Below, one piece after another: positions 48,448 to 59,815 of a stretch of DNA of 64,000 bases. Made by a program: the position numbers and the translations under genes. The DNA comes from Sodalis sp. dw_96. Lineage in GTDB: Bacteria; Pseudomonadota; Gammaproteobacteria; Enterobacterales; Enterobacteriaceae. The notes beneath the pieces were generated by a model that ran no database searches, had not been told where the DNA came from, and saw only the letters and a program-made list of their open reading frames with translations. The stretch is taken from positions 1 to 64,000 of the forward strand of contig NZ_JAAVUT010000009.1 of NCBI RefSeq assembly GCF_018449575.1, written 5' to 3'. Numbering within the stretch: the first letter of the stretch is position 1; each line of letters opens with the position of its first letter.

Positions 48448-50247
48448 TTATTGCAGTAGCCGTTCCGCATTGGGCAGGCTTTTCACGCCGATTTTAACGG
48501 CATTATCATAATTGTAAATATCTGTTCGGAACTGTGGTTTACCATCCTCCGCCACCCAGGCGGTCATGTAGAAAAGGTTGACCGGTATCTGATGGCGGAT
48601 GGAGACGTAGGTGGTATTACCCTGCTTAAGCGTGGCGCTGACCCGCGCATCGCCCCAGCCTGCATCCTGAAGCAGCATATTGGCCAGATCCGAGGCCTTG
48701 TTCACCCTGACACAGCCTGAACTGAGGGCGCGCATATCGCTCAGGAACAGGTTATGGTTCGGCGTATCATGCAAATAAATGGCGTCGGAACTGGGCATGT
48801 TGAATTTATAGCGCCCCAGGGCATTATTTGCCCCCGGCACCTGACGCAGGCGATAAGGGAAATGGGTCGGCGATATCATGTTCCAGTCAAGTGAGGCGGG
48901 ATCAACCACCTCCGCATCGCTGCTCCAGCCCGATAGCAGGGTAAAGCCGTTGCGTTGCAGATAACCGGGGTCGCGCATGGCCTTCGGCACGATATCCTTT
49001 TGTACCAGAGAGGTGGGGACATTCCACGGCGGATTAAGCACCACGCTGCTGAGCGCGCTGCGCATCAGCGGCGTTTTTCGGCTTGGCCGGCCGACGATGA
49101 CCCGGGACGACAGCACCTCGGTACCTTGATGGTAATAGACCAGTGAATAGTTAGGTATATTCACCTGAATAAAGGTGTTAAACCGATTGTTCAGCAGCCT
49201 CAGACGCTGGATATTCAGCGCCAACAGGGTGACCCGAACCTGTGGGGATACATTGAGCCAGTCGCGGGTCTGGCGGCCGATAACACCGTCGGGATTTAAT
49301 CCTTGCCAGCTTTGAAAGCGTTTGACGCCATCCACCAGTTCCGGCGCAAAAACCTTATCCTGAGGATCGACGGTGGCGATGACCGAGGGATCCGACGTGG
49401 ACGCGGAGGGTTTAGGTGAATCGGCGGCCGGGCTGACCACCACTGTTTGCTGCGCGTCGGTTACCGGCGGCGGCGTACGGGGATCGGCGGGGGCATTATC
49501 CGCGGTGGGGGCCGGCGGCGGTTGTACCGCGGTCAACATGCCGCTGCGCCGCAATATTTCCCGCAGGGCCGGGATATCATCGCTGAGTTGCCCCGGCCGC
49601 AGGCTTTCATTGCCGTTCAGCCGCGGCCAGGGGTGGTTATCCGACAGCATGGTTTTTAATGCCTGGTGCATTTTCAGATATTGAGGATTCTGCGGCTCCA
49701 GACCGGCGACAAACCGACCGATGCTGCCGTCATGCACCGCATGCATCCAACGTTGAACCGCCAGCTCCGGCGGTGGGGTAAGCACATACGGGCCATCATT
49801 GAACAGCCACTTTTCGCCGTTTTGATCGACGCCGGAGACATATTGCAAATATCCCAGCATCGCATCGGAAAGAATGACATCCCGTGCCATGGCGTTGATG
49901 CGGGGATTGGTTAACCATTGCGTCCAAACAATAAACTGAGGCTGAACGCCGGATAACGCCAGCTCCGCCAATTGCTGTTGAAACTGCTGAACCGCGTCGC
50001 GGTCCTGCCACAAGGGCTGGTTGTGGTGGGCGGTGTAAATCGACGCCAGCTGGCTGGCGTAGAAAGGTTTGATGCCGGCAGGCAGGATCGCCGCCAGCGC
50101 CGCGCCGCTGTGACCCAGCGTATGGGTTTCAGGCAGTATGGGGGCGGTTGCCACCTGCGCACGGGGGGCAAAAAGAGGAATCAGGCTCGAGACCAGCAGG
50201 CAGCCGGTCACCGTACGTCGCCATACCACAGTACTTGTCAGTAACAT
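48448..50247 (-). CDS. ldtD: L,D-transpeptidase LdtD (YcbB)
   Basis: 599 residues (E. coli 615). The signal or anchor is at about 5-27 and a scaffold domain reaches about 245. A Pro/Ala/Thr-rich linker (about 246-290) is followed by the PG-binding domain (FQSWQGLNPDGVIG near 311). The YkuD domain carries HDTPNHNLF and SSGCVRVN, Cys near 510 as nucleophile. It forms 3-3 crosslinks in peptidoglycan and helps survival of outer-membrane assembly stress and beta-lactams. The linker is an expansion unlike the E. coli sequence I recall. Confidence 0.95.
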   Translation of the reverse strand: MLLTSTVVWRRTVTGCLLVSSLIPLFAPRAQVATAPILPETHTLGHSGAALAAILPAGIKPFYASQLASIYTAHHNQPLWQDRDAVQQFQQQLAELALSGVQPQFIVWTQWLTNPRINAMARDVILSDAMLGYLQYVSGVDQNGEKWLFNDGPYVLTPPPELAVQRWMHAVHDGSIGRFVAGLEPQNPQYLKMHQALKTMLSDNHPWPRLNGNESLRPGQLSDDIPALREILRRSGMLTAVQPPPAPTADNAPADPRTPPPVTDAQQTVVVSPAADSPKPSASTSDPSVIATVDPQDKVFAPELVDGVKRFQSWQGLNPDGVIGRQTRDWLNVSPQVRVTLLALNIQRLRLLNNRFNTFIQVNIPNYSLVYYHQGTEVLSSRVIVGRPSRKTPLMRSALSSVVLNPPWNVPTSLVQKDIVPKAMRDPGYLQRNGFTLLSGWSSDAEVVDPASLDWNMISPTHFPYRLRQVPGANNALGRYKFNMPSSDAIYLHDTPNHNLFLSDMRALSSGCVRVNKASDLANMLLQDAGWGDARVSATLKQGNTTYVSIRHQIPVNLFYMTAWVAEDGKPQFRTDIYNYDNAVKIGVKSLPNAERLLQ

Positions 50248-50461
50248 CCTTTGTCCCCTGTATGCTGAATTGTTAATTATTATCGTCCTATTTTCGCATG
50301 GGACTTTTCCTTAGTATATAAGCAGAAAGCCAAATATGCGTTACGGATATTGCGAAGAAATTAACAAAGTTTTCAGCGGAGCGAAACCGGAGGAGAAAAG
50401 CCGCCTCGCGGCGGCTTCGGACTGTTGACAAACGTGCTCACAGTTAACAAGGAGGGACAGT

Positions 50462-53400
50462 CTAGGATGCTTCCCTTGTCGGAACCGGGGCCGGCACCGG
50501 AAGTTCGTTGGCGAATCCGCGCAGGCCCACCACATGAACGTGCTCCTGGTTATTAAAGACCTTTCTCACCAGCTTGTAGGTGGTGCCTTTTTCCGGACTG
50601 ATATTTTCCGGCGCGGCGATAATCAGCTGCATTTGCAACCGGTCGCACAGCTCAAACAGCGTGGCGATGGATTTGGCGTCCAGACGCGCCGCTTCATCAA
50701 GGAACAGCAGGCGGCACGGCGAAATATCCTTGCCCCGCAGCCGGCTTGACTCCTCTTCCCAGCTTTGCACCACCATCACCAATATCGACATGCCGGTACC
50801 GATGGCCTCGCCGGTGGAAAGCGCCCCGCTCTCCGCTCTCAGCCAGCCGTCGGCGCCGCGGTTGACCTCCACCTCCATCTCCAGGTAGTTGCGGTAATCC
50901 AGCAGCTCTTCGCCAATGGTTTGCGGCGTCCGTTGTCCCATGTCGATTTGCGGATTGAGCCGTTGGTATAATTTCGCCAGGGCTTCGGAGAAGGTCAGCC
51001 GATTACTGCTGAACAGGTCCTGATGCTGCTCTTGCTGCTCGCTCAGCACGCTCAGCAGTGTGGCATGGGCCTCGCGCACGTTGACATTAAGCCGTACGCT
51101 TTTCACCTGGCCGAAGCTGACCGCCTGCAAACCCTGATTCAGCATTCGGATACGGTTTTGCTCGCGCTGGATGGTTTTACGAATGATATTGGCCACGCTG
51201 CGGGAACTGATGGCGAGCTTTTGCTCACGGGCGGTGAGCTCTTCGGTCAGCCGGCTGAGTTCGATCTCCATTTGCTCGATGGCATCCACCGGATCATCCG
51301 TACGGATGATATCCTGCCGGATACGTTCGCGCAGATGCTGATATACCGCGATAAAGAACTGGATCTTCCGCTCCGGCCGTTTTGGATCTTCCGACAAACG
51401 CAGCACATCCCGCAGATGCTCATTGTCGGCCACCGCCAGACGCAGGGCGCCCAGAGCCTTGTCCGACATGGAACGCAAATCGTCCGCCTCCATATAAGCC
51501 AATTCGCGCCGGTGCAGCCGCCGTTCGACGCCGTTGTCTTTCACCAGCCGCATCACGGCGCACCAGCCGGTTTTGGCCGTCACCACCTGCTCGCGCATCT
51601 GGTGATAATCCCGCTCCAGTTTGTTCAGTTTTTTCTGCAGGCCGTCCATTTCCGCCTCGCAGAACGTGATTTGTTTTTCCAGTTGACTGCGGCGGCTGCG
51701 GTTCTGACCGAGAGAGGCGTGCAGCCGATCGCGGCGCTCGCGGGCACGCACTTCCGCCTCGGCATCGGCCTGTACGCCGATATCCCGCAATTCCTGCGTC
51801 AGTTCCTGATACATGTCCCGTTTGGCGTCGAATGCGCTTTTCAGCGAGGCCAGTACCTGATTCAACTGGGTCAGTTGAGCCTGATGCTGGCGCAGCCCGT
51901 CCCGGGCCCGGCTGCGTTCGGCTTCCGCCTGTTCCAGCCGTTGACGCAGCTTATCGTTGAGATCCGAATTTTCCGTCAGCATGCCGGCTGAATCGGAATA
52001 ACCGAAATGCGCGCGGCGCTGCACTACTTCCGTCAGCGCGAACGCCTGCTGCTTGGCCTGGCGCTGCGTTTGCTGCGCCTGGAGATAATCCGCCTGCAAC
52101 TGCTCATGCTGCTCGGGGTCGTTTTGCAGTACCGCAGCCAGCGGTTCCAACTGTTCCAGGGCGGTGCGGTGGGTTTGCAGATAACGCACCGCATCCTGCG
52201 CCTCTTCCCACTCTGCCTGAATGGTTTCCAGGCGATCCGCCAGGGTATCGTCCAGCAGGACATTCATACGGGGGATCAGCCGGTTGAGCAGGCTTAATCC
52301 TTCCCGCGCCAATTCGTACTGCTGGCGCTGCTGCTGATGCTGGCTTTCATGATCGCTCAACAGCCGTTCGAGCTCGCCGCGACGGCTGGTCAATCCACGG
52401 ATTTCCGCTTCCGGATCGCTTTCAAACGCCACCGCCAGGTGGCTGCCGACAAACCGGCCGAAAGACTGATGAAGCCGTTGCAGCTTTTGCACGTCAAACG
52501 ACAGGGTGGCATAGCGCTCCGCCAGGGCGTCGCGCTCGGCGTTCAGGCTTTCAAGGCGATTCTCGCGGGCGGCGCGGCCAAACAGCGGTACCGCCGGGAA
52601 ACGTGAGTATCGCCATTGGCGATCCGCTACCTTCACCAGTACCGCTTTTTCAAGTTCTTCAATACCGAATACGCTGTCATCAAACGACTGTGGATCGCCT
52701 TCAATCAAATAGAGATCGTCAGGGCAGTCGTCCAGACCATCGAGCTGGTCGCGGATGCGGGATAAATCCGTCACGACGATGGCATGGCGCGAGGGCCCGT
52801 ACAGGGCGGAAAAGTACGGCGCGTCGTCGAACGTGACATCGTCATAAATTTCCGAAAGCAGTACGCCGCCGAAACGTTCCGCCAGGGTAGCCAGGCGTAA
52901 ATCCTCGCTGCCCCCCGGATGGCTCAGGCGCTCGATTTGCTCTTCGATGCTCCGCTTCACGCCGGCCGCTTCATCCCGCTCAACCGTCGTCTCGCGCTCG
53001 CGTTCCAGCAGTTGCTGCATATACTCGGTGACCTGGGCGCCGCTTTCAAGCCGTTCGCCGCTTTGATCCTCCAGCAGGGTCAGCGCATCCTGTGCCGCCA
53101 GCCAAGCCGGGGCACGCTGGGTCAGCAACTGCAGCCGCTGCGCAATCTGATCGAATTCCTGCCGCAGTCCCATGCGGCGCTCACCCGCTTCGGACACCGA
53201 AACCGACAGCGTTTCCACCTGTGCTTCCAGCTCTTGCTGTGCCGAGTCCAGCTCCTCCGGCGGGTAATCCGTGCCCATACGTTTGCTGAAATCCGTCAGG
53301 AGACGCTGTGCGTCCTGCTGTTCCCGCAGGCGCTGTTCCAACTCGTTCAACTGACCGCGCAGCGGCTGTAACCGATCGGCCTGATGTTGCAATGAGGCCG

Positions 53401-54913
53401 CGTCGCGCAATAATTCCCGCGCAACCTGCCAGGCTTCGTCCCGGGGAGTCTGGCCGGCAATCTGCACCACCAGCCCGTAGGCTTGTTCAAATTGGCTGTG
53501 AGCCGCCTGGGCGACGCTCAGCTTTTGTTCCAACTGCAGCAAGGTCTCGGTGGCTTCCTGCTCTTTACCCTGGAACAGCGCCAGTTCGCGCTCGGCGTTA
53601 TCGGCGGACAGGTCCGGCGACTGGCAAAGTTCGCGAGCGCGCTCCAGCGCCTGCAAGGCCTGCTGATATTGAATGGCGCGGGTTTGCTGCACATCCAGGG
53701 CCTGCTGGTAGTCGGCAAGCTGGCTCTTGAGTTCGTCCACTTCAAGCTCGGCAGCCTCCAGACGGGCCTCGTTATCCTGGTGTATCCCGTTGGCTTCCGC
53801 CACCACTTCGGTTTGCTCTTCCAGGCGGAAAGTCAGTTCATCGATGTCGTCGCGATAACGGTTAACCTTCTCCTGCTGGCGCATAGCCGTTTGCACCAGA
53901 TTCAAATGATCGCTGGCGGCCTGATAATCGGTTTCCAGATCCGATTCGCTGCCCGCCGCTTCCGCCAGTTCGCGCGCCATGTCCACATGACGGTACTGCT
54001 CGGCCGCCAGCTGTTTACGGCTGCTGAAGAGATCGCGCCGCAGGGCCAGCGCCTGATCAAGATGCACCCGCCGTTCATTGGCGTGGCGCATGTAATCCGC
54101 CGCCACATAAGAGGTGGCCTCGGAAATCAGGTGTTTAAAGAGATCGCGATCCGATTGGGTGACCCTGATGGCTTCCAGGGTCATGCGGTTTTCCCGCAGC
54201 GCGGCTTCCATATCCTGGAACGCCTTGCGCACACCGCTGTTTTCCGGCAACAGATAATCACGCAGGGATCGGGTAATGGCGCTGGAGATGCCGCCATAGA
54301 GCGATGCTTCAATCAGCCGGTAATATTTGCTGCGATCGGCGGCGGATCGCAGGCGGCGGGGAATCACTCCCAGATCGAACATCAGGGAATGGTAATCGGT
54401 GATGGAATTGAAAATCTTGAATTGCACCTCTTCGTGCTCTTCCACCCGCTCTTTGACTTCCTGCAGGCTCAGCACCCGCGCCTGACGGTCACCGACGATT
54501 TGCGTCAGGATCTCCGTGGGCTGCACCGCGATGGGCAAACCCTGGATCATGAAGGGCTTGATATCCACCTTGCGATCCCGTCCGGCGATTTGCTGCAACC
54601 GGACGCCCACCAGCACCCGCTGATGGCGGGAATTGACCACGTCAAGGGCGGCGTAACAGACGCCGGCGCGCAGTTTCCCATGCAGGCCTTTATCGCGCGA
54701 TCCGCTGGTGGCCCCGGCTTCCGTGGTGTTACGGAAATGCAGCAAGGTCAAATCCGGGATAAGCGCGGTAATAAAGGCGGCCATGGTGGTGGATTTTCCC
54801 GCGCCGTTACCGCCGGACAGGGTGGTGACCAACCCATCCAGATCGAAAGTTCGGGCGAAGAACCCGTTCCAGTTAACCAGAGTCAGTGAGCGAAATTTAC
54901 CACGTTCAATCAT
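50462..54913 (-). CDS. mukB: Chromosome partition SMC-like protein MukB
   Basis: 1483 residues (E. coli 1486). The N-terminal ATPase head has Walker [15 protein letters not shown] near 34-47. Long coiled coils (about 340-650 and 800-1120) flank a hinge (about 660-790, [20 protein letters not shown]). The C-terminal head has the signature [20 protein letters not shown] near 1365 and Walker [14 protein letters not shown]. With MukEF it is the enterobacterial condensin and works with Topo IV and MatP. ATGA overlap with mukE. Confidence 0.98.
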   Translation of the reverse strand: MIERGKFRSLTLVNWNGFFARTFDLDGLVTTLSGGNGAGKSTTMAAFITALIPDLTLLHFRNTTEAGATSGSRDKGLHGKLRAGVCYAALDVVNSRHQRVLVGVRLQQIAGRDRKVDIKPFMIQGLPIAVQPTEILTQIVGDRQARVLSLQEVKERVEEHEEVQFKIFNSITDYHSLMFDLGVIPRRLRSAADRSKYYRLIEASLYGGISSAITRSLRDYLLPENSGVRKAFQDMEAALRENRMTLEAIRVTQSDRDLFKHLISEATSYVAADYMRHANERRVHLDQALALRRDLFSSRKQLAAEQYRHVDMARELAEAAGSESDLETDYQAASDHLNLVQTAMRQQEKVNRYRDDIDELTFRLEEQTEVVAEANGIHQDNEARLEAAELEVDELKSQLADYQQALDVQQTRAIQYQQALQALERARELCQSPDLSADNAERELALFQGKEQEATETLLQLEQKLSVAQAAHSQFEQAYGLVVQIAGQTPRDEAWQVARELLRDAASLQHQADRLQPLRGQLNELEQRLREQQDAQRLLTDFSKRMGTDYPPEELDSAQQELEAQVETLSVSVSEAGERRMGLRQEFDQIAQRLQLLTQRAPAWLAAQDALTLLEDQSGERLESGAQVTEYMQQLLERERETTVERDEAAGVKRSIEEQIERLSHPGGSEDLRLATLAERFGGVLLSEIYDDVTFDDAPYFSALYGPSRHAIVVTDLSRIRDQLDGLDDCPDDLYLIEGDPQSFDDSVFGIEELEKAVLVKVADRQWRYSRFPAVPLFGRAARENRLESLNAERDALAERYATLSFDVQKLQRLHQSFGRFVGSHLAVAFESDPEAEIRGLTSRRGELERLLSDHESQHQQQRQQYELAREGLSLLNRLIPRMNVLLDDTLADRLETIQAEWEEAQDAVRYLQTHRTALEQLEPLAAVLQNDPEQHEQLQADYLQAQQTQRQAKQQAFALTEVVQRRAHFGYSDSAGMLTENSDLNDKLRQRLEQAEAERSRARDGLRQHQAQLTQLNQVLASLKSAFDAKRDMYQELTQELRDIGVQADAEAEVRARERRDRLHASLGQNRSRRSQLEKQITFCEAEMDGLQKKLNKLERDYHQMREQVVTAKTGWCAVMRLVKDNGVERRLHRRELAYMEADDLRSMSDKALGALRLAVADNEHLRDVLRLSEDPKRPERKIQFFIAVYQHLRERIRQDIIRTDDPVDAIEQMEIELSRLTEELTAREQKLAISSRSVANIIRKTIQREQNRIRMLNQGLQAVSFGQVKSVRLNVNVREAHATLLSVLSEQQEQHQDLFSSNRLTFSEALAKLYQRLNPQIDMGQRTPQTIGEELLDYRNYLEMEVEVNRGADGWLRAESGALSTGEAIGTGMSILVMVVQSWEEESSRLRGKDISPCRLLFLDEAARLDAKSIATLFELCDRLQMQLIIAAPENISPEKGTTYKLVRKVFNNQEHVHVVGLRGFANELPVPAPVPTREAS

Positions 54914-55647
54914 GCCTGTTCATCCTCGGCGCTATCCGACATACCGTCCTTCATCATGCCGTTTACGTCATTGTCGTCCTGCTCGTCATTCAGGGATAAT
55001 GCCTGCTCGATGGGCATCGCTTCACCATCGCGGATCATCCGCAACTGAGCCTCGCGCGGGTCGTCGCCGCTGCGCACATCAGCACCGAAACGAAATACCG
55101 CTTCCGTGATACGGAATTTGGCGGCATCGTTGCCCATAAACCACACCATGCCCAATCGCCTCAGGCGATTAAGGGAGGTGCGGACCTTTTCCTGCAGCTT
55201 TTGCCGGTCAAAATCAGAGCCGGTGGAACGCTGGTTAACCAGCTTGAGCAACTTATTTTCATCCGCCAGACTGAGCAGTTCGTCATACAGCTCCTGCTGG
55301 GTAAAAATCCCCTCATGAGCCAGACGTTCGGGACTGAGATAAAGGTAGCAGAGTATCTTGCCCACCATCATATCCAATTCGGACAATACCGAACGCGGGA
55401 TAAGCGTCGTGGAGCGTGGACGAAGGTAGAAAAAACCCTCCGGCGCTCGAACCAATTCCACATTATAGCGACGGTAAAATCCCTCAAGCTCTTCTTGGAA
55501 ATCCATCAGGAAAGCATGATTGTCCAGCTCTTCGACGCCGATATGGCGGCCGGAACGCAGTTGACTGTCGAGTGCCGGGAACAGCGCGTTGCTTAGCGCT
55601 TTCACCAGCTTAACCGGCATGTTTTCTTCAGTACTTATCGATGACAT
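54910..55647 (-). CDS. mukE: Chromosome partition protein MukE
   Basis: 245 residues from the ATG at 55647, which aligns with E. coli MukE and overlaps the mukF stop by 20 bases; a start at 55746 would lie deep in mukF. Winged-helix domains contain [40 protein letters not shown] and [12 protein letters not shown]. It dimerises, binds MukF and bridges the MukB heads. The acidic C-terminal tail (DDNDVNG, SAEDEQA) is longer than in E. coli (about 234). Confidence 0.97.
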   Translation of the reverse strand: MSSISTEENMPVKLVKALSNALFPALDSQLRSGRHIGVEELDNHAFLMDFQEELEGFYRRYNVELVRAPEGFFYLRPRSTTLIPRSVLSELDMMVGKILCYLYLSPERLAHEGIFTQQELYDELLSLADENKLLKLVNQRSTGSDFDRQKLQEKVRTSLNRLRRLGMVWFMGNDAAKFRITEAVFRFGADVRSGDDPREAQLRMIRDGEAMPIEQALSLNDEQDDNDVNGMMKDGMSDSAEDEQA

Positions 55648-56950
55648 GGGCCTGTACCTTAGCACCGTAATCGTTGATTGCCTGCCATTGTGGCGGTAAT
55701 CCGGAAAAATCTGATTCGGCCACACCCAGACGTACGGCCTGATCAACTAAAATACGCGCGACGTCGAACTGGCGCGCGCGGGGAAAGCGTATCAGGTAAT
55801 CGCGCATTACCTGACCGAGATCAAGAGGCAGCCGCTGCTGCTTATATACCGCCAGGGCGGTTTCCACCATTGCGGCCAGCTGCTCGCGGATTTCGTTGAA
55901 TTCTTCGTACTCCATATCCGGCGGCAATTCTCCGGTGACCTCTTCGGTACGCAGCATCAATTCCTCATCGCGCATATCCAGCAGGCGCTCGGCGTTGGCA
56001 AAGGTCAGTGTCCAGGGCTGCTCGAAATAGTGTTGTACCGATTGCCTCAGCCGCTGGGCGAATACCCGATTTTTATCCATATCGATGGCGGTGCGTATAA
56101 ACCGGTGCACATGGCGGTCATAACCAATCCACAGATCGATGGCCTGCTGACCCCAGTTGGTAATGCGGTCCAGCTTGTTCTGCAGGTCCAGCACCAGCTT
56201 ATCGATAAAGGTGAGATGCTGATGTCCCAGGGTCGCGTCCTGAATGCGCAGCAGATTGGCCTGCAATTTGTCCCCCGCCGCTTCCAGGGTATCCTGCAAT
56301 TCCCGCAGGGTGCCGGAGGTTTCCGACAGAAGTGATTCGCAGCTGGCGATGGCGGCGCGCCAATCCTGGTTCAGGAGCTCGGCGATATCGTCCTTCACCG
56401 ATTGCTGCTGTTCATCCATGATGCGTTGCGTCATATCGATACTGTCGAATATTTCCGCCACCGAATACTTCAAGGGAGCGAACACATTGCGGTGCCAGTG
56501 GAATTCATCGCCGTCTTCTTCGGCCGCTTCCGCCGCCCGCTGCAGTTCCTGGGCGACGATGGATAATTGCACCGACAGGCGCAGCGTGGAAAATTCGCGC
56601 TGGCGAATATAATAGTCGCTGATGCCGATGCCCAGCGGCGTCAGCCGATAGATGGCGTTGCCTTCCACCTGTTCGCTGATAAAGCGGTTGAGCAATCGCT
56701 GGCGCACCAGGTCATTAATGGCGTTATTGGCGCGAAGCGTTACCGTTTCATGGGTTTGTTCAAAGCCTTTGCTGACATGGCGGAACGCGTCCACCAGCTC
56801 CCCTTCGGTCATTTCGCCGTCCATGCGCTCGCTGTTGAGGGTAGCGATGGCCAGCACAAAAGCCAGTCGCTCAATGGGCAGCGACAGCGAGAAATCATTT
56901 TTGCGCGCCCAGGCGACCAGTTCGGGTACAGTCTGGGAAAATTCACTCAT
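55628..56950 (-). CDS. mukF: Chromosome partition kleisin MukF
   Basis: 440 residues, as in E. coli. An N-terminal winged-helix dimer domain ([20 protein letters not shown]) is followed by a four-helix bundle, an acidic linker and a C-terminal winged helix ([20 protein letters not shown]). It is the kleisin linking MukB heads. ATGA overlap with cmoM upstream: the order cmoM-mukF-mukE-mukB is one operon. Confidence 0.98.
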   Translation of the reverse strand: MSEFSQTVPELVAWARKNDFSLSLPIERLAFVLAIATLNSERMDGEMTEGELVDAFRHVSKGFEQTHETVTLRANNAINDLVRQRLLNRFISEQVEGNAIYRLTPLGIGISDYYIRQREFSTLRLSVQLSIVAQELQRAAEAAEEDGDEFHWHRNVFAPLKYSVAEIFDSIDMTQRIMDEQQQSVKDDIAELLNQDWRAAIASCESLLSETSGTLRELQDTLEAAGDKLQANLLRIQDATLGHQHLTFIDKLVLDLQNKLDRITNWGQQAIDLWIGYDRHVHRFIRTAIDMDKNRVFAQRLRQSVQHYFEQPWTLTFANAERLLDMRDEELMLRTEEVTGELPPDMEYEEFNEIREQLAAMVETALAVYKQQRLPLDLGQVMRDYLIRFPRARQFDVARILVDQAVRLGVAESDFSGLPPQWQAINDYGAKVQAHVIDKY

Positions 56951-57732
56951 AATTCATCCTTCAGAGGGTGTTTATGCGCCATGACGTGGATGTAGCGCCC
57001 CATGCTGATAAAGGGTTCCTGCCGGCAATAATGTTGTTCCATCGCCAATAATGCCGGAAAATCATCCTGTTGCTGCTGCTTATTTTGCAGGTAGTCATGA
57101 AACACCCGAACCCCGCTTTTGCCGCTGAACGTCATCCCCATGTCGGCCAGCCAGCCGTACACCTGTTCGGGATCGCAGGGATGGTCCGGCATTAACGAGC
57201 GTTTTTTTCGTTTCGGCATCCCTGATTTCACAAATTCAATATTCCCCAGGATCATATTCCGCATAACCAGACCGTGCTTATTGTAAAACATTAATGACAG
57301 GGCGCCAGCCGGGGCCAGATATTCATAGAGTTTATGCAATAAATCCCTGGGCTCGGCCACCCATTCCAGAACCGCATGCAACAATATCAGATCAACCGGC
57401 CTTTCCAAATGGGGCGCGACGGTCTGAATGGCGCTTTGTACAAATTGCATGTTATCGATCACACCTTGTTGCTCCGCCTGTTGCCGCGCCCGTTCTATCA
57501 TGTCGGCGGACAAATCGCACAGCAGTACCCGGTGGCCGAGAGCCGCCAATTGGCAGGACAGGCGCCCCTCTCCGCCGCCGGCGTCGAGAATAAAGAGCGG
57601 ACGCTGAGGCAAACGCGTCAACAGTCCCTGCAAATCCTGCCATAGCACCGCCTGGCGGATCAGGCCCTTGGTGGTGCCGTAAATATTACCCACGAATTTT
57701 TCGGCAATATCGTCAAAATTGCGGTCCTGCAT
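56947..57732 (-). CDS. cmoM: tRNA (uridine 34-cmo5U) carboxymethyl ester methyltransferase CmoM
   Basis: 261 residues as in E. coli from the ATG at 57732, where [20 protein letters not shown] aligns; a Met one codon earlier is also possible after GGAG. SAM motif [15 protein letters not shown] near 49, [12 protein letters not shown] near 71 and [11 protein letters not shown] near 119. It methylates cmo5U34 to mcmo5U34 in certain tRNAs. First gene of the muk operon, as in E. coli. Confidence 0.96.
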   Translation of the reverse strand: MQDRNFDDIAEKFVGNIYGTTKGLIRQAVLWQDLQGLLTRLPQRPLFILDAGGGEGRLSCQLAALGHRVLLCDLSADMIERARQQAEQQGVIDNMQFVQSAIQTVAPHLERPVDLILLHAVLEWVAEPRDLLHKLYEYLAPAGALSLMFYNKHGLVMRNMILGNIEFVKSGMPKRKKRSLMPDHPCDPEQVYGWLADMGMTFSGKSGVRVFHDYLQNKQQQQDDFPALLAMEQHYCRQEPFISMGRYIHVMAHKHPLKDEL

Positions 57733-57885
57733 CATCGCTGCTCCGGACATGGCGTTCGGGATAGGCGTTTTTACCATAAACCCGTCGTGAAACGACTATT
57801 TTGTCACAGGCTGACTTAGAATGAATCTTTATGGCGCCGGATCGCGCCTGCTTGATTACATTTCACCCAATCGGAGCGTTTTTTG

Positions 57886-58656
57886 ATGCTTTTCACGCTA
57901 AAAAAAATAATCGGCGGCTTGCTGGCGCCATTACCACTGCTGATCCTGCTGATGGCGGCGGGCCTTATTCTACTCTGGTTCAGCCGCCGGCAGAAAACCG
58001 GCCGAATCCTGGTATCCCTGAGCTGGCTATGCCTACTGCTTTTGAGCCTGCAACCCATTGCGGACAAATTGCTCGCTCCCCTGGAGGCCGCCTATCCCAC
58101 CTACAACGATACGCGGACCAGCATCTCTTATGTGGTGGTGCTGGGAGGCGGATATACTTTTAACCCCCATTGGGCGCCGAGCTCAAATCTGGTTAATAAT
58201 AGCCTGCCGCGGGTGGTTGAAGGCATCAGACAGTACCGAAACCATCCCGGCGCAAAAATGGTCTTCACCGGCGGTGCGGCGATGGGTAATCCGGTCAGCA
58301 GCGCTGAAACCGCCGCGCGGGTCGCGGAAAGCCTGGGGGTACCGACCGGGGATATTGTCAAACTTGATAAACCCCGGGATACCGGGCAGGAAGCGACCAG
58401 CGTCGCCGCGCTGGTGGGCAGGTCACCCTTTCTTTTGGTGACTTCAGCCAATCATTTGCCGCGGGCGATGCGTTTTTTCCAGGCCCAAGGTCTGTCGCCG
58501 ATACCGGTGCCGGCCAACCAGCTGGCGGTGACCAGCCCGTTGAACCTCTGGGAGCGGGTGTTTCCTTCGGCGCTTTGGCTGGGGCACACCGAACGCGCCT
58601 GGTATGAAACCCTCGGCCTTATCTGGCAGAGAATAACCGGGACGGGGTCAATCTAG
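57886..58656 (+). CDS. elyC: Envelope biogenesis factor ElyC
   Basis: 256 residues from the ATG at 57886 (CGGAG upstream). Two N-terminal membrane helices (about 8-35 and 38-58) are followed by a DUF218 domain in the periplasm. That domain shows YVVVLGGGYTFNPHWAPSSN near 84, KMVFTGGAAMGNPVSSAETA near 124 and LVTSANHLPRAMRFF near 185. It is needed for peptidoglycan synthesis at low temperature and for lipid-carrier metabolism in E. coli. It overlaps ycbJ tail to tail by 9 bases. Confidence 0.95.
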   Translation: MLFTLKKIIGGLLAPLPLLILLMAAGLILLWFSRRQKTGRILVSLSWLCLLLLSLQPIADKLLAPLEAAYPTYNDTRTSISYVVVLGGGYTFNPHWAPSSNLVNNSLPRVVEGIRQYRNHPGAKMVFTGGAAMGNPVSSAETAARVAESLGVPTGDIVKLDKPRDTGQEATSVAALVGRSPFLLVTSANHLPRAMRFFQAQGLSPIPVPANQLAVTSPLNLWERVFPSALWLGHTERAWYETLGLIWQRITGTGSI

Positions 58657-59541
58657 CCAGGGCCGCAGTTCGGGGCCGGCCTGGTCAAATACGCCGCGAT
58701 CCAGATAACCGGTGTGGATATAGCGGGCCGCCGCTTCCCAAATCGCATAAATCCAGCGGCGATATAGAAAGGCCTCCGATACCGGGGCCTTGCTGAGATA
58801 ATGGTACAATAAATCTTTAGTCATGCCGTCTTCGCTCAGCCGGAACAAATCATATTCCCTCGGCGCCCATAGCATGGTGCCCGGGTTGAGCATCGCCAAC
58901 AGCTGGTCGGTGCGGGGATCTTTCAGCATGCTGCGCAAAGTGAGATTGCCATGCACCAGCACGCAATTCTCCGGATCCTCGGCGAACAGTTTTTCCCGGC
59001 TTTGACGGGTGCGAAACAATAAACTGCGATCTTCATGGGTCAACAACGGGGCCGAGACTTTCAGCAGGGTTGACCAAATCACCTCAATACGCTGCGCGTA
59101 CCATTTCGACCAGGTATTATCCTGGGTACTGTCCACTGTGCCCACCAGGCCGTGGCTGTCAATGCGATGCCATGCCAGCAGGCATTCGACGATATGATCT
59201 TTCAGCAACTCCCAACGCTGCGGTGTGCGGGTAGGCGCTTCCACTGAAACCCCGCGCAAGCGTTCCATCAGCAGCAGTTCTTTATAAGGCGCCTGCTGGG
59301 TAACCACCAGTCCGTAGACGGTAGGCAACCGCACCTCTCCTTCCCGGGCCAGCATGGAGAGTTTATAGGCTTCCTGTTGGGCGATGCCCTGGCACACATA
59401 ACTTTTAGCCAGCAAAGACAGCGGATTCCCTTCTTTATCGTACATGGCGTAAAGGTGTGCGTAGGGCTGTTCGCTAATTCGTTCCAGGCGGCTCAGGGGC
59501 TCGCCCAAGACAGCGCTTAACTCCGCTTTCAACTGTTCCAT
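58648..59541 (-). CDS. ycbJ: Kinase-fold protein YcbJ
   Basis: 297 residues as in E. coli. It has an aminoglycoside-phosphotransferase (APH) fold, recognisable by GLVVTQQAPYKELLLMERLR near 78-97 and the catalytic-loop position CVLVHGNLTLRSML near 192-205. In active APH kinases this reads HGD and a later IDW/IDF supplies the metal Asp; here both are replaced (HGN, LNPGTML). The protein may be a pseudokinase. Function unknown. Confidence 0.9.
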   Translation of the reverse strand: MEQLKAELSAVLGEPLSRLERISEQPYAHLYAMYDKEGNPLSLLAKSYVCQGIAQQEAYKLSMLAREGEVRLPTVYGLVVTQQAPYKELLLMERLRGVSVEAPTRTPQRWELLKDHIVECLLAWHRIDSHGLVGTVDSTQDNTWSKWYAQRIEVIWSTLLKVSAPLLTHEDRSLLFRTRQSREKLFAEDPENCVLVHGNLTLRSMLKDPRTDQLLAMLNPGTMLWAPREYDLFRLSEDGMTKDLLYHYLSKAPVSEAFLYRRWIYAIWEAAARYIHTGYLDRGVFDQAGPELRPWLD

Positions 59542-59815
59542 GACCGATAAAACCTTAACCAGATAAGAAGGAAGGACGCATAATATACATTCGCCATGAT
59601 GCTGCCATCGCCGGGAAAATTCTTCGTTTCAGATCAAGGTTTAGCGGAAAAAGGCCGGCGATAGCGGCATACAAGACTTAACAGTACCGCTTATCGTCGG
59701 CATTGGGCAACACTTGCGGCGACATTAAGCGCCGCTTGCCATCGGCATTAAGCGAGATGTGCGGCGACATTGAGCGCCGCTTATCGTTGACAATATTTCG
59801 AGAATCAAATCCCCG
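59542..59815. other. ycbJ-kdsB intergenic region with tandem repeats
   Basis: 274 bases. The left part must contain the ycbJ promoter; the right part is a repeat described separately. No ORF. Confidence 0.6.
59689..59790. repeat. 45-bp tandem repeat, 2.3 copies, each with a hairpin
   Basis: Two adjacent 45-bp units (59689-59733, 59734-59778) and the start of a third. Each ends with TGCGGCGACATT-AGCGCCG, whose GCGGCG and CGCCGC can pair around an 8-nt loop. It lies just after the kdsB stop (minus strand) and could stabilise or end that transcript. Confidence 0.75.

Noticed and set aside
53483-54889. 468-residue frame on the plus strand opposite mukB
   Set aside because: It lies wholly antisense to the conserved mukB head and coiled coil, and has no ribosome site or known domain. 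It is a shadow of GC-rich codon usage.
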